Assembly: GCF_902712855.1 (NCBI RefSeq)
Contig: NZ_LR743507.1
Span: 186,001-250,000, forward strand
Length of the DNA stretch: 64,000 nt
Direction of reading: 5' to 3'
DNA from: Variovorax paradoxus
Lineage (GTDB): Bacteria > Pseudomonadota > Gammaproteobacteria > Burkholderiales > Burkholderiaceae_C
Shown: positions 1 through 7,640 of the stretch, in pieces
How the letters are laid out: each line of letters starts with the position of its first letter
Numbering within the stretch: position 1 is the stretch's first letter
Translations under genes and position numbers: made by a program
Notes under the pieces: generated by a model
Told to the model about the DNA's origin: nothing
Seen by the model: the letters and a program-made list of their open reading frames with translations, nothing else
The model's database searches: none

Positions 1-566
1 ATGCGCGCGAACAGCACCACCGCCACCAGCCCCGCGATCACCCAGCTCGCGGTGACACCGATGCCGCCGTCGTAGCCGCCGCCCAGGCGCTGGAAGAACT
101 CGTCGTTCACCGGCTGCGTCTTGCCGTCGGCCACCAGGAAGGCCGCGCCGCGGAACGACATGAGGCCCCCCAGCGTGACCACGAACGACGGCACGCCCAG
201 CATCGCGGTGAGCCAGCCCTGGTAGATGGACACCAGCAGCGCCACCGCGAGGCCCGCGAGGCAGGCCGTGGGCCACGACCAGCCCGAGGTGTACTGCAGG
301 TAGGCAATGAGCACGCCCACGAAGCCCATCACCGAGCCGACCGACAGGTCGATGTGGCGCGCCACGATGATCAGCACCATCACCGTCGAAACGATGCCCA
401 CCACCGCCGTCTGCTGCGCGACGTTGTAGAGATTCTCGGGCGACAGGAACACGCCGCCCGACATGACGCTGAACACCACCGCCATGATGACCAGCAGCAC
501 GCACATCAGGATCAGCCGCAGGTCGATGCCCGTGCGGCGCCACCAGCCCGGTGTCGGATCGCTCAT
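1..566 (-). CDS. xylH: Sugar ABC transporter permease (XylH-type), cut by window edge
   Basis: This is an inner-membrane permease of a carbohydrate ABC importer of the xylose/ribose class. Only the N-terminal 188 residues lie in the window. The ATG at 566 gives MSDPTPGWWR, followed by strongly hydrophobic segments around residues 18-40, 50-70 and 95-125, and the family-typical ARHIDLSVGSVMGF stretch. It lies 121 bp downstream of the binding-protein gene on the same strand, with a GC-rich stem-loop between them. The ATPase (XylG) is not between the two as in the classical F-G-H order, so it may lie beyond the edge. The sugar is inferred from the neighbouring XylF-like receptor; a related pentose or hexose is possible. 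Confidence 0.85.
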   Translation of the reverse strand, partial: MSDPTPGWWRRTGIDLRLILMCVLLVIMAVVFSVMSGGVFLSPENLYNVAQQTAVVGIVSTVMVLIIVARHIDLSVGSVMGFVGVLIAYLQYTSGWSWPTACLAGLAVALLVSIYQGWLTAMLGVPSFVVTLGGLMSFRGAAFLVADGKTQPVNDEFFQRLGGGYDGGIGVTASWVIAGLVAVVLFAR

Positions 567-660
567 TCTTCAAACCCCTTGTACTGCAGGTGCGCAAGCG
601 CCCTGCGGCCGAGCCCGCGCGGGCTGGCCGAAGGCCGTGTTGCGTCGAGGGAAACACAGG

Positions 661-680
661 GCCGCGCCGGGCGGCGCGGC
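661..680 (-). other. GC-rich stem-loop between receptor and permease genes
   Basis: Perfect inverted repeat with 8-bp arms GCCGCGCC and GGCGCGGC and a 4-nt loop. It lies 8 bp past the xylF stop and before xylH. There is no T-run, so it is not a standard terminator. Such hairpins commonly protect the receptor mRNA so that more receptor than permease is made; that role is inferred. Confidence 0.5.
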
Positions 681-687
681 ATTCGTC

Positions 688-1710
688 CTACTTGCAGGCC
701 GCGGGCGCGCTCGCACCCGACACGCCCTTGCAGAGCTCTTCCTTCTTGATCCAGCCGGCCTTGACGACCACGTCGAGGTTGTCGCGCGTGACGGGCACGG
801 GCGTGAGCAGGCGCGACTGCAGCGCGACCTTCTTCGGGCCCGAATTCCACTGCGCAGCCTTGTCGACCGGCTTGCCCTGCGACATGACCACGGCGGCGAT
901 GGCGGCCTCGCGGCCCAGCTCGCGCGAGTCCTTGAAGATGGTCGCGGTCTGCGTGCCCAGCGCGATGCGGTTGAGCGCCGCGAAGTCGGCGTCCTGGCCC
1001 GACACCGGGATGCCGCGCAGGCCCTTGGCCGTGAGCGCGGCCACCGCGCCGCCGGCGGTGCCGTCGTTGGCAGCCACCACCGCGTCGACCTTGTTGCCGT
1101 TCTTGGTGAGGATCTGCTCCATGTTCTTCTGGGCGACTTCGGGCTTCCAGCCCTCGGTGTACTCGTCGCCGACGATCTTGATGTCGCCCTTCTTGATGGA
1201 CGCGTCCAGCACCTCCTGCTGGCCTGCGCGCAGGAAGTCGGCGTTGGGGTCGCTAGGCGAGCCCTTGATGATCACGTAGTTGCCCTTCGGCTTGACCTTC
1301 AGCACCTCGCGCGCTTCCATGCGGCCGACCTCGACGTTGTCGAAGGTGATGTAGAAGACGCCGGGCGCTTCGATGAGCCGGTCGTACGCCACCACCGGCA
1401 CCTTCTGGCGCGTGGCCTTCGTGACGGCGGGCAGGATCGCGTCCTTGTCCATCGCAAGCACGATGAGCGCCTTCGCGCCCTTGGACATCAAGCCCTCGAT
1501 GTCGCCGAGCTGCTTCTCGGGCGAGCCGCCCGCATCGGCACTGATGTACTTGGCGCCGAGCTTCTCGAGCTCGGCCTTGATCGCGGCCTCGTCGGTCTTC
1601 CAGCGCTCTTCCTGGAAGTTGGACCAGCTCACGCCGACCACGGTCTGCGCCATGGCGCCCACGGCAGTCAGACCGAAGGCCATCGCGGCCAGGGTGTGTT
1701 TGAGTTGCAT
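688..1710 (-). CDS. xylF: D-xylose-type ABC transporter substrate-binding protein
   Basis: Periplasmic sugar-binding protein of the XylF/RbsB class, 340 residues. The ATG at 1710 is preceded by GGAGAG in a good Shine-Dalgarno position and gives a signal peptide ending ...AVGAMA before Q22. An in-frame upstream extension lacks a ribosome site and would bury the signal peptide, so it is not used. The mature part has the two-lobe periplasmic-binding fold signatures, including SWSNFQEERW, DAGGSPEKQL, VVAYDRLI, AANDGTAGGAVAAL and VSGQDADFAAL, the last two typical of the hinge and ligand region. It heads an operon with the permease and is probably controlled by the ROK-type operator about 50 bp upstream. 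Exact sugar specificity is not proven. Confidence 0.9.
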   Translation of the reverse strand: MQLKHTLAAMAFGLTAVGAMAQTVVGVSWSNFQEERWKTDEAAIKAELEKLGAKYISADAGGSPEKQLGDIEGLMSKGAKALIVLAMDKDAILPAVTKATRQKVPVVAYDRLIEAPGVFYITFDNVEVGRMEAREVLKVKPKGNYVIIKGSPSDPNADFLRAGQQEVLDASIKKGDIKIVGDEYTEGWKPEVAQKNMEQILTKNGNKVDAVVAANDGTAGGAVAALTAKGLRGIPVSGQDADFAALNRIALGTQTATIFKDSRELGREAAIAAVVMSQGKPVDKAAQWNSGPKKVALQSRLLTPVPVTRDNLDVVVKAGWIKKEELCKGVSGASAPAACK

Positions 1711-1760
1711 CGATGTCTCTCCGGTTGGTGCGCCCTGCCGTGACAGGCCGTGTAAGAAAT

Positions 1761-1787
1761 TAGTTAGTTTGAAGGGCGAACTAACTA
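1761..1787 (-). promoter_or_regulatory. Inverted-repeat operator upstream of xylF
   Basis: Perfect 9-bp arms TAGTTAGTT (1761-1769) and AACTAACTA (1779-1787) separated by 9 bp. The core TTAGTT-N9-AACTAA resembles XylR/NagC-class ROK repressor sites, which are known as TTAGTTT-like inverted repeats upstream of xylose genes. It lies 51-77 bp upstream of the xylF start codon. No ROK repressor gene is inside the window, so the regulator is inferred. Confidence 0.6.
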
Positions 1788-1997
1788 TCCCATCCGCACC
1801 GTCCGCTGGGCATCCGGGAATTCCCGTGCATTGATACGCCGTTCGGCCGAAGTCCATCAGAAGGTGCGTTTTGCCTGCTTGCGGTTGGATGCGGTCCTAC
1901 CCGGCGCACGCACGGGCACCGCTATGTTTCGGTTCGCCCGATGCCCCGGGCAACGCACACGCTCACCGACCCGACAACGAACAAGAAGGAAGCCACC

Positions 1998-2276
1998 ATG
2001 TCCATCAGCACCACCGAAATGCTCAAGCAGATCGCCGCCTCGCGGCTGCCTTCGGTCATGTCGTCACCGAAGGACGTCGATGCGGTGCTGAAGCTGCGAG
2101 CTGCGGGCCTCGTACTCGCGATCACGCCCTCTGCCGCCGACCTCGCGAAGATGCCCGGCCTTCGCGTGGTGCAGGTGCTCGCCGTGACGCAGAAAGGCTT
2201 CGAGGAACTGCAGAACATGCGCTATCCCGGCGAATTCGCACATGAAAAAGGCCGGGAGGTCCCGGCCTTTTCCTGA
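1998..2276 (+). CDS. Small hypothetical protein (92 aa)
   Basis: I do not recognise the family. The ATG at 1998 follows AAGGAAGCCACC, a good ribosome site, and gives MSISTTEMLKQIAA. The product is soluble, mixed alpha/beta in appearance, with no signal peptide and no cysteine. Two details are unusual. The last codons lie inside a strong inverted repeat that looks like an intrinsic terminator, and a low-complexity region precedes the gene. It stands alone between the divergent xyl operon and the convergent DUF2383 gene. A regulatory or stress function cannot be claimed from sequence. Confidence 0.6.
   Translation: MSISTTEMLKQIAASRLPSVMSSPKDVDAVLKLRAAGLVLAITPSAADLAKMPGLRVVQVLAVTQKGFEELQNMRYPGEFAHEKGREVPAFS
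2246..2271 (+). terminator. Intrinsic terminator overlapping a gene's 3' end
   Basis: Perfect 11-bp arms AAAAGGCCGGG (2246-2256) and CCCGGCCTTTT (2261-2271) with a 4-nt loop. The T-run is the 3' arm. It ends 3 bp before the stop codon (2274-2276) of the small upstream ORF, so the stem is partly translated as HEKGREVPAF. It is symmetric and could also end transcription of the convergent gene at 2351. Confidence 0.75.
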
Positions 2277-2350
2277 CTGCAACTGCCGGCCGCACGGAGC
2301 GCGTCGGCGCTCCGGCAGCTCAGGCGATCACGCGGTCATCACGCATGCGG

Positions 2351-2851
2351 TCAGTCGCGCGCACGCGCGGCATTGCGCAGGTCGCGGATCTGGTCATGGT
2401 TGCGCTGCGCGCCATCGGCCTGCGCCATCACCACAGCGCGCACATCAGCGGGCAGCTGCTGCTTCAGCGCCTTGCGATAGCGCGCCACAGCGGTGTCTTC
2501 GCCGCGCTCGCACGACTCGAGGATCGACAGTTCGCTGTTGGCGCCCAGCGAGCCCTTCACGTGCACCCAGCCGCGGTGCAATGCGCCGCTCGCGGTGCCA
2601 CCATCGGCCGGCGTGCCGCCATACGCGCTGATCAGCGCGACGAGTTCGGCCTCGGCCTTCTTGCACTGCTCGGCGCGGCTGGCGAACAGCTGCTTGGCCT
2701 CAGGGCTCTTCACTTCGTCGGCACAGGCACGGAAGCCGTACTCGCCGTCGCGGGAGTTCTCGAGCAGGTCGTTCAGGACGTCCACCACGTCGCCGTTGGA
2801 GAGCACGGGGCCGGTGTTGAGGGTGTCGGCGGTCGTATCGTTGTAAGCCAT
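2351..2851 (-). CDS. PA2169-type four-helix-bundle protein (DUF2383)
   Basis: Ferritin-like four-helix-bundle protein of the PA2169/DUF2383 family, 166 residues. The ATG at 2851 has AAAGGA upstream. Visible family features are an N-terminal VVDVLNDLLENSRDGEYGF helix, ADEVKSPEAKQLF, and a C-terminal helix with LPADVRAVVMAQADGAQRNHDQIRDL. Members are predicted to be stress-associated and may bind metal; their biochemical function is not established. It is monocistronic here and convergent with the small hypothetical gene. Confidence 0.85.
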   Translation of the reverse strand: MAYNDTTADTLNTGPVLSNGDVVDVLNDLLENSRDGEYGFRACADEVKSPEAKQLFASRAEQCKKAEAELVALISAYGGTPADGGTASGALHRGWVHVKGSLGANSELSILESCERGEDTAVARYRKALKQQLPADVRAVVMAQADGAQRNHDQIRDLRNAARARD

Positions 2852-3081
2852 GTCGGGTCCTTTCATTGCCTGTCTGCATGACAGGACGGGGTTGGAACTT
2901 CCAGCCGTCGCATCCGGTGGATGCGGTGCTTCAGGCATTGCCTGCAGCGCGGTGGATGATCGAAGACCCATGGTTGAAAGTTTGGCGGCGCCGCCGCGTC
3001 GTCCCATCGGGCGACCGGGCGTAGGCGAAGGACGACCCTGCCGGCGGGCCACGCGAGTGTTCGCGGCACGGCACTCGCGTA

Positions 3082-3780
3082 TCAGCCGATGTTCCAGGCC
3101 TGCATCCACACCGCCACGCCGTCGAGCAGTTCGTCGAGCGCCTGCTCGTCGGTGCGGCCGGTGCCGCGCTTCAGCACGTGGAAGGAATGGTCGGCCCCAT
3201 CGATCTCCAGCACCGTGGCCAGCGGCCCCAGCGCGCCGACGGTGGCATCGAACGGCGCGGGCTCGGCCAGCTTGTCGCGCGGGCCGTGCGCGAAAAGCAT
3301 CGGCACGTCGATCTCCTGCAGGTGTGCCGCGCGCGCGGCCGCGGCGTCGGGCGCACCGGAGGGGTGCAGCGGGAAGCCGAGGAAAACCAGCCCCTCGACG
3401 CCGGGCAGGGGGGCGAGCGCCTGGGCCTGCGATGTCATGCGTCCGCCGAACGACTTGCCGCCGGCGAACATGCGCAGCCCGCCGAAGCGGGACGCGGCGC
3501 AGGCCACCGCCGCACGCACCGTGGCATGCGCCAGCGCGGGCGCGTCGGTGCGCTTCCTGCCCTGCTCCATGTACGGGAATTGGTAGCGCAGCGTGGCGAC
3601 GCGCCGCTGCGCCAGGCCCTCGGCCGCGGCCTGCATGAACGGATGCGTCATGCCCGCGCCGGCGCCGTGCGTCAGCACATAGCAGGCCGCGGCGGCGTCG
3701 GACGAGGCCGGCGTTACCGCGATGGCGGACACGGTGACGTCCGGCGCCACGGCAATGGAAAGGGTGGTGGATGTGGTCAC
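3082..3780 (-). CDS. Alpha/beta-fold hydrolase (dienelactone-hydrolase/KANL3-Tex30-like)
   Basis: Predicted cytoplasmic serine hydrolase, 232 residues from the GTG at 3780. A longer in-frame N-terminus exists (to 3909), but its composition is poor and unlike the family, so GTG is preferred. The oxyanion segment is YVLTHGAGAGM, the nucleophile elbow is GKSFGGRM (G-x-S-x-G), and the catalytic histidine is probably in GADHSFHV. PMLFAHGPRDKLAEP would carry the acid residue. The substrate is unknown. The family includes esterase-like proteins annotated as alpha/beta hydrolases without firm function. It stands divergent from the Adhesin_E-like gene. Confidence 0.8.
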   Translation of the reverse strand: MTTSTTLSIAVAPDVTVSAIAVTPASSDAAAACYVLTHGAGAGMTHPFMQAAAEGLAQRRVATLRYQFPYMEQGRKRTDAPALAHATVRAAVACAASRFGGLRMFAGGKSFGGRMTSQAQALAPLPGVEGLVFLGFPLHPSGAPDAAAARAAHLQEIDVPMLFAHGPRDKLAEPAPFDATVGALGPLATVLEIDGADHSFHVLKRGTGRTDEQALDELLDGVAVWMQAWNIG

Positions 3781-3895
3781 TTCGCAAGTGTGCCCAAGGC
3801 GCCGGTGCGAAGACAACCCGCAGGCCTTCTCCGGTGGCACGAAGCGTGCGTCCTTCGGCGGCGTCCGACATGCAAGGCGCCGGACCCCATGTAGA

Positions 3896-3927
3896 TTGAT
3901 GGTTCTCAAACTTGATGGTTCTCAAAC
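3896..3927. repeat. Perfect 16-bp tandem duplication
   Basis: The unit TTGATGGTTCTCAAAC occurs twice back to back (3896-3911 and 3912-3927). Each copy has TTGA/TCAA ends that form an imperfect dyad. It lies in the 210-bp intergenic region between two divergent genes, 64 bp upstream of the TTG start at 3991. It may be a duplicated regulator site or a slipped-strand duplication. Confidence 0.8.
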
Positions 3928-3990
3928 CGGCCGCGCCGCCGGCTTGTAGAGTCTCCATCTTCCTTTTTCATTTTTCCTGGAGTCCTTGTC

Positions 3991-4437
3991 TTGAGGCCTG
4001 TGAGTTGCTTGCGTCGCCTGGTGATGACGATCGGAATGGTGGGTGGCACCCTCGGCCTCGCCCACGCGGAATCGGGCTGGTTCACCGTGGTCGGCGATCC
4101 CCAGGACAAGGTGGCCGACACGGTGCAGGTCGACCCCGACCGCGTGACGCCGCCGGAGGACGCCAGGACGATGAACCTGCGCGTGAGCCGCGCGACCGCA
4201 CGCTTCAACTGGGACGGCATCCCTTACCGCTCCTACGAATCGCGCGTGGTGTTCGACTGCCAGTCGCGCCGCGCCAGCTACGTGGCCGCGCGCTTCTACA
4301 TCGCGCCGCTGTGGCAGGGCGAGCCACACCACGTCGCCGACTACAGCGCATCGCCCAAGCCGGTGCTGTTCCTCGACATGAAGCCCAACCCGACGGCGCG
4401 CATCGTGCGTGCCGCATGCCGCCAGCGTTCCGGATAG
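3991..4437 (+). CDS. Secreted Adhesin_E-like protein
   Basis: Exported protein of 148 residues resembling the surface-adhesin protein E family. The TTG at 3991 follows TGGAG at 8 nt. The ATG at 4021 would cut the signal peptide short, so TTG is preferred. Residues 1-26 form a signal peptide ending GLAHA, then ESGWFTVVGDPQDKVADTVQVDP. A FDCQSRR motif and a later RAAC give two cysteines likely to form a disulfide. Functions of this family are poorly defined outside pathogens. It is monocistronic, with the convergent cardiolipin synthase ending 11 bp after it. Confidence 0.7.
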   Translation: MRPVSCLRRLVMTIGMVGGTLGLAHAESGWFTVVGDPQDKVADTVQVDPDRVTPPEDARTMNLRVSRATARFNWDGIPYRSYESRVVFDCQSRRASYVAARFYIAPLWQGEPHHVADYSASPKPVLFLDMKPNPTARIVRAACRQRSG

Positions 4438-4447
4438 CAATCGGCGC

Positions 4448-5767
4448 TCAGAGCTGCGACGACAGCAGCGACGAGAGGTGCTCCATCGCCTTTTCGTGCA
4501 GCGGGCGATCCTTCCACTGCGCGAACGTGAGCCGCTTCGACTGCCGCAGGTCGGCCTCGAACTGCGCGGTCTGTTCGGCGGCGAAGGCCTCGTCGTAGAT
4601 GTTGAGGTTGGCCTCGTCGTTGAGGCGGAACGAGCGGTTGTCGAAGTTGGTGGAGCCCACCGACACCAGCAGGCCGTCGACGGTGAACACCTTGCAGTGG
4701 AACATGGTCGGCTGGTATTCGCTGATCTCGGCGCCCGCTTCAAGCAGCGGGCCCCAGGCTGCGCGCGAGGCACGGCGCACGGTCTGCGAATCGATGATCG
4801 GCCCCGGCGTGATGATGCGCAGCCGCACACCGCGCTTCATGGCAGCCACCAGCGCGCCCACGGTGAGGTCGTCGGGCACGAAATAGGCGCTCGACAGGTC
4901 GATGGTCTTGGTGGCCGCCGCGATCGACAGCAGGTACATCAGGTGCATGCTCTCGCTGCCGCCCGAGGGCGAGCTGCTGAACACCTGGGCGCGGCCCTCG
5001 CCCGCCGGGGCGATCGGCGGAAAGTACCGCTCGCCGTGCAGCACGTCGCCCGACACCTTGACCCAGTTGTCCATGAACACCGCCTGCATCTGCGCCACCA
5101 CCGGCCCTTCGACACGGTAGTGCGAGTCGCGCCAGTGGTCGGGGTCCTGCGCATGGCCGGTCCATTCGGGCGCGATGCCCACGCCGCCGGTGAAGCCGGT
5201 GCGCCCGTCGACCACCAGCAGCTTGCGGTGGGTGCGGTTGTTCATGCGGGCGATGTCGTACCAGCTCGGCTTGTGGAACTTGCGGATCTCCACGCCGGCG
5301 CTTTCCATCTCGCGGATGAAGTCGGCGTCCACCTTGGCGCTGCCCACCCAGTCGAGCAGCACGTGCACCTTCACGCCCGCGCGGGCGCGCTCGGACAGCG
5401 CATCGGCAAAGGTGCGGCCGATGTCGCCCGACCAGTAGATGTAGGTCTCGAAGGTGATGCTCTGCTTCGCGCCGCGGATGGCCGCGAGCATCGGCGGAAA
5501 TATCCGGTCGCCGTTCTGGAAGGCCTCGAAGCGGTTGCCGCCGGTGATGGGCGGGCCGAGCATCACGCCCAGGGCGCGCTGGTACTGTGGGTCGTGCAGC
5601 GCATATTCGCGCTTGACCTGCTCGTCGAGCTTCTTCTCGCCGCTGGTGAAGTTGAGCACCAGCAGCGTGGCGGCCAGCGTCAGGACGAAGGTCCAGACGA
5701 CTGCCTTGAGCGTGCCTCGGCGGCGCACGTGGGGGCGTTCCGGGCTCGCGGCGACGCGATCAGTCAA
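4448..5767 (-). CDS. cls: Cardiolipin synthase (phospholipase D family)
   Basis: Membrane enzyme that makes cardiolipin from phosphatidylglycerol or related phospholipids, 439 residues. It has an N-terminal membrane segment (about 21-41) and two PLD-type HKD motifs: H180-x-K182 with D187 followed by GRTGFTGG, and H357-x-K359 with D364 followed by GSTNFDNRS. Both catalytic motifs are intact. The TTG start at 5767 overlaps the end of the response regulator gene by 8 bp, which suggests translational coupling. It most resembles the ClsB-like subgroup, but I do not assign the paralogue. Confidence 0.88.
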   Translation of the reverse strand: MTDRVAASPERPHVRRRGTLKAVVWTFVLTLAATLLVLNFTSGEKKLDEQVKREYALHDPQYQRALGVMLGPPITGGNRFEAFQNGDRIFPPMLAAIRGAKQSITFETYIYWSGDIGRTFADALSERARAGVKVHVLLDWVGSAKVDADFIREMESAGVEIRKFHKPSWYDIARMNNRTHRKLLVVDGRTGFTGGVGIAPEWTGHAQDPDHWRDSHYRVEGPVVAQMQAVFMDNWVKVSGDVLHGERYFPPIAPAGEGRAQVFSSSPSGGSESMHLMYLLSIAAATKTIDLSSAYFVPDDLTVGALVAAMKRGVRLRIITPGPIIDSQTVRRASRAAWGPLLEAGAEISEYQPTMFHCKVFTVDGLLVSVGSTNFDNRSFRLNDEANLNIYDEAFAAEQTAQFEADLRQSKRLTFAQWKDRPLHEKAMEHLSSLLSSQL

Positions 5768-6392
5768 TCAGCTGCGTCTTGATGGCGTAGTAGGTCAGGT
5801 CGCTGTTGGTGGAGAGGTTCATCTTCTCCATCAGGCGCGTGCGGTACGTGCTGATGGTCTTCACCGACAGCGACAGCGCCTCGCCGATGGCACCCACCGA
5901 CTCGCCCTTGGCCAGCTTCAGGAACACCTGGAACTCGCGCTCCGACAGGTGCTTGTGCGGCGGCGCGTTGTCCTTGCGCTCCAGCTGGCCGGCCAGCAGC
6001 TCGGCCACCGAGGGCGAGATGTAGCGCCGGCCCAGCGCCACGGTGCGGATCGCCTTGGCGATCTCCTCGGGCTCGCACTCCTTGTTGAGGTAGCCGGAGG
6101 CGCCCTGGCGGATCAGGTTCACCGCGTAGTGCTCCTCGGGGTAGCCGCTGAGAATGAGCACGCCCAGGTCGGGCGCCTTGGCGCGCACCATGGCGAGCGC
6201 GTCGATGCCGCTCTGGCCGGGCATCGAGAGGTCCATGACGAGCACGTCGATGTCGGCGGTACGCACGAGGTCGATGGCTTCCCGGCCGGTGCCGGCTTCG
6301 CCGACCACGCGGAAGTCCACGAAGGTGGAGAAGAACGCCTTGAGGCCTGTCCGGACGACGGCGTGGTCGTCGACGATGCCGATCTTGATCAT
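5760..6392 (-). CDS. NarL/FixJ-family response regulator
   Basis: Two-component transcription factor of 210 residues with a receiver domain (1-120) and a LuxR-type helix-turn-helix (about 145-205). D8/D9 form the acidic pocket, D54 in VLVMDLSMPG is the phospho-acceptor and K104 completes the site. The HTH reads LSEREFQVFLKLAKGESVGAIGE and continues into the recognition helix. ATG at 6392 with GGAGCACACC upstream. No partner kinase is adjacent. The 8-bp overlap with the cardiolipin synthase gene implies that envelope composition and this regulator are co-expressed. Confidence 0.9.
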   Translation of the reverse strand: MIKIGIVDDHAVVRTGLKAFFSTFVDFRVVGEAGTGREAIDLVRTADIDVLVMDLSMPGQSGIDALAMVRAKAPDLGVLILSGYPEEHYAVNLIRQGASGYLNKECEPEEIAKAIRTVALGRRYISPSVAELLAGQLERKDNAPPHKHLSEREFQVFLKLAKGESVGAIGEALSLSVKTISTYRTRLMEKMNLSTNSDLTYYAIKTQLID

Positions 6393-6580
6393 GGTGTGCT
6401 CCTGCTTGAACGGTGGGCGCCGGAGGTTCGGCGCGAGAGGGAAGTGACGATGCCACAGGCCTGCCACCGCCGGAGGCCCGAAACGCAGGATGCGGCGTTG
6501 TCCTGCACGGCAATGCAGGCTTGGCCGTCGCGGGTGTCGGACGCGAGCGACATGCGCGCCGCCCGACGCAGTGCCAGGCC

Positions 6581-7495
6581 TCAGTGCGCGAAGACCGAGA
6601 ACCCGCTGCGAACGTTCGCCAGCAGCCGGCTGGCCGCCAGCGGCAGCGGCCGGCCCTGGCGCACCACCAGCCGCACCTGGGCGCTCCTGCACAGCGGATG
6701 CGCCAGGTCGAGCGCCACCAGTTCGCCGTCGGAAATCTCCGGCTCGGCCGCCAGGCCGGCGCCGATGAAGGTCACGCCGTTGGTCGACTTGACGAAGCGC
6801 TTGAGCCCGACCACCGAGTTGCAGCGCAGGCTCGGGCGCAGCGTGACGTGCTCGGCGTACTCGAGCAATTCCACCAGCCGTCCCACGCCGTAGCCCGGCG
6901 GCATCAGCCCCAGCGGGAAGCCCACGATCTGCCGCACGTGCAGCGGCCCCGCGACCCGGGTGAGCGGATGGCCGTGGCGCACCAGCAGCTTGGCGGGCGC
7001 GGGCGCGCTGGCGACGAACTGCAGGCGCGGATCGGACTGCGGGTTGTAGGCGATGCCGAAGTGCGCCGAGTCGTCGGCCACGGCGTCCATCAGCGCGTTC
7101 ACCGGCAGCGCATCGAGCGCCACCGCCAGCTTGGGATGCGCGGCGCAGAACGGGCCGACGACCTGCTCGAGCAGCCCGTCGACGAAGCCTTCGCTCGCCA
7201 CCAGCCGCACGCTGCCGGCCTCCATCGACTCGATGGCGCGCAGCCGTTCGGCGAACTGCTCCTGCTGGGCCTGGCAGCCGCGCCAGTACTCGAGCAGGTG
7301 GAACGCCGCGTCGGTCGGCGCCACGCCGCGCGCCTGCCGCTCGAACAGCGTGAGGCCGAGTTCTTCCTCGAGCAGCGCGACCTGTCGCGTGATGACCGAG
7401 GGCGCGGTGTTGAGCGCGTCGGCCGCGCCGCGGATCGAGCCGCTCACCAGCACCTCGTGAAAGTACCGCAGCCGCTTCTGGTTGATCTCGCGCAT
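6581..7495 (-). CDS. LysR-family transcriptional regulator
   Basis: LysR-type regulator of 304 residues. The N-terminal winged helix reads LRYFHEVLVSGSIRGAADALN followed by TAPSVITRQVALLEEELG; the rest is the two-lobed effector domain. It is divergent from the Bug receptor/M81 operon at 7641 and very probably controls it. A perfect inverted repeat containing T-N11-A lies between the two genes, 23 bp before its own start codon. The effector is unknown. GTG/ATG choice is not ambiguous: the ATG at 7495 opens the canonical HTH after eight residues. Confidence 0.9.
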   Translation of the reverse strand: MREINQKRLRYFHEVLVSGSIRGAADALNTAPSVITRQVALLEEELGLTLFERQARGVAPTDAAFHLLEYWRGCQAQQEQFAERLRAIESMEAGSVRLVASEGFVDGLLEQVVGPFCAAHPKLAVALDALPVNALMDAVADDSAHFGIAYNPQSDPRLQFVASAPAPAKLLVRHGHPLTRVAGPLHVRQIVGFPLGLMPPGYGVGRLVELLEYAEHVTLRPSLRCNSVVGLKRFVKSTNGVTFIGAGLAAEPEISDGELVALDLAHPLCRSAQVRLVVRQGRPLPLAASRLLANVRSGFSVFAH

Positions 7496-7517
7496 GGTGC
7501 CGCTCCCCGGAACGAGT

Positions 7518-7534
7518 GTTGCCCACCGGGCAAC
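7518..7534. promoter_or_regulatory. LysR-type operator
   Basis: Perfect 7-bp arms GTTGCCC and GGGCAAC around ACC, giving TGCCCACCGGGCA, which is a T-N11-A LysR box. It is placed between the divergent LysR and Bug-receptor genes. A weaker GCAA-N4-TTGC dyad follows at 7542-7553 and may be the activation half. Confidence 0.65.
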
Positions 7535-7640
7535 GAAGTCTGCAAAAAATTGCTGTTGGTCGAACTCATGCTACCGCAAACAATCCGCGTCACCCCCACC
7601 CCGGACCGGCCTTCCTGGCCCTGTTTGAAAAGAGGACGAC

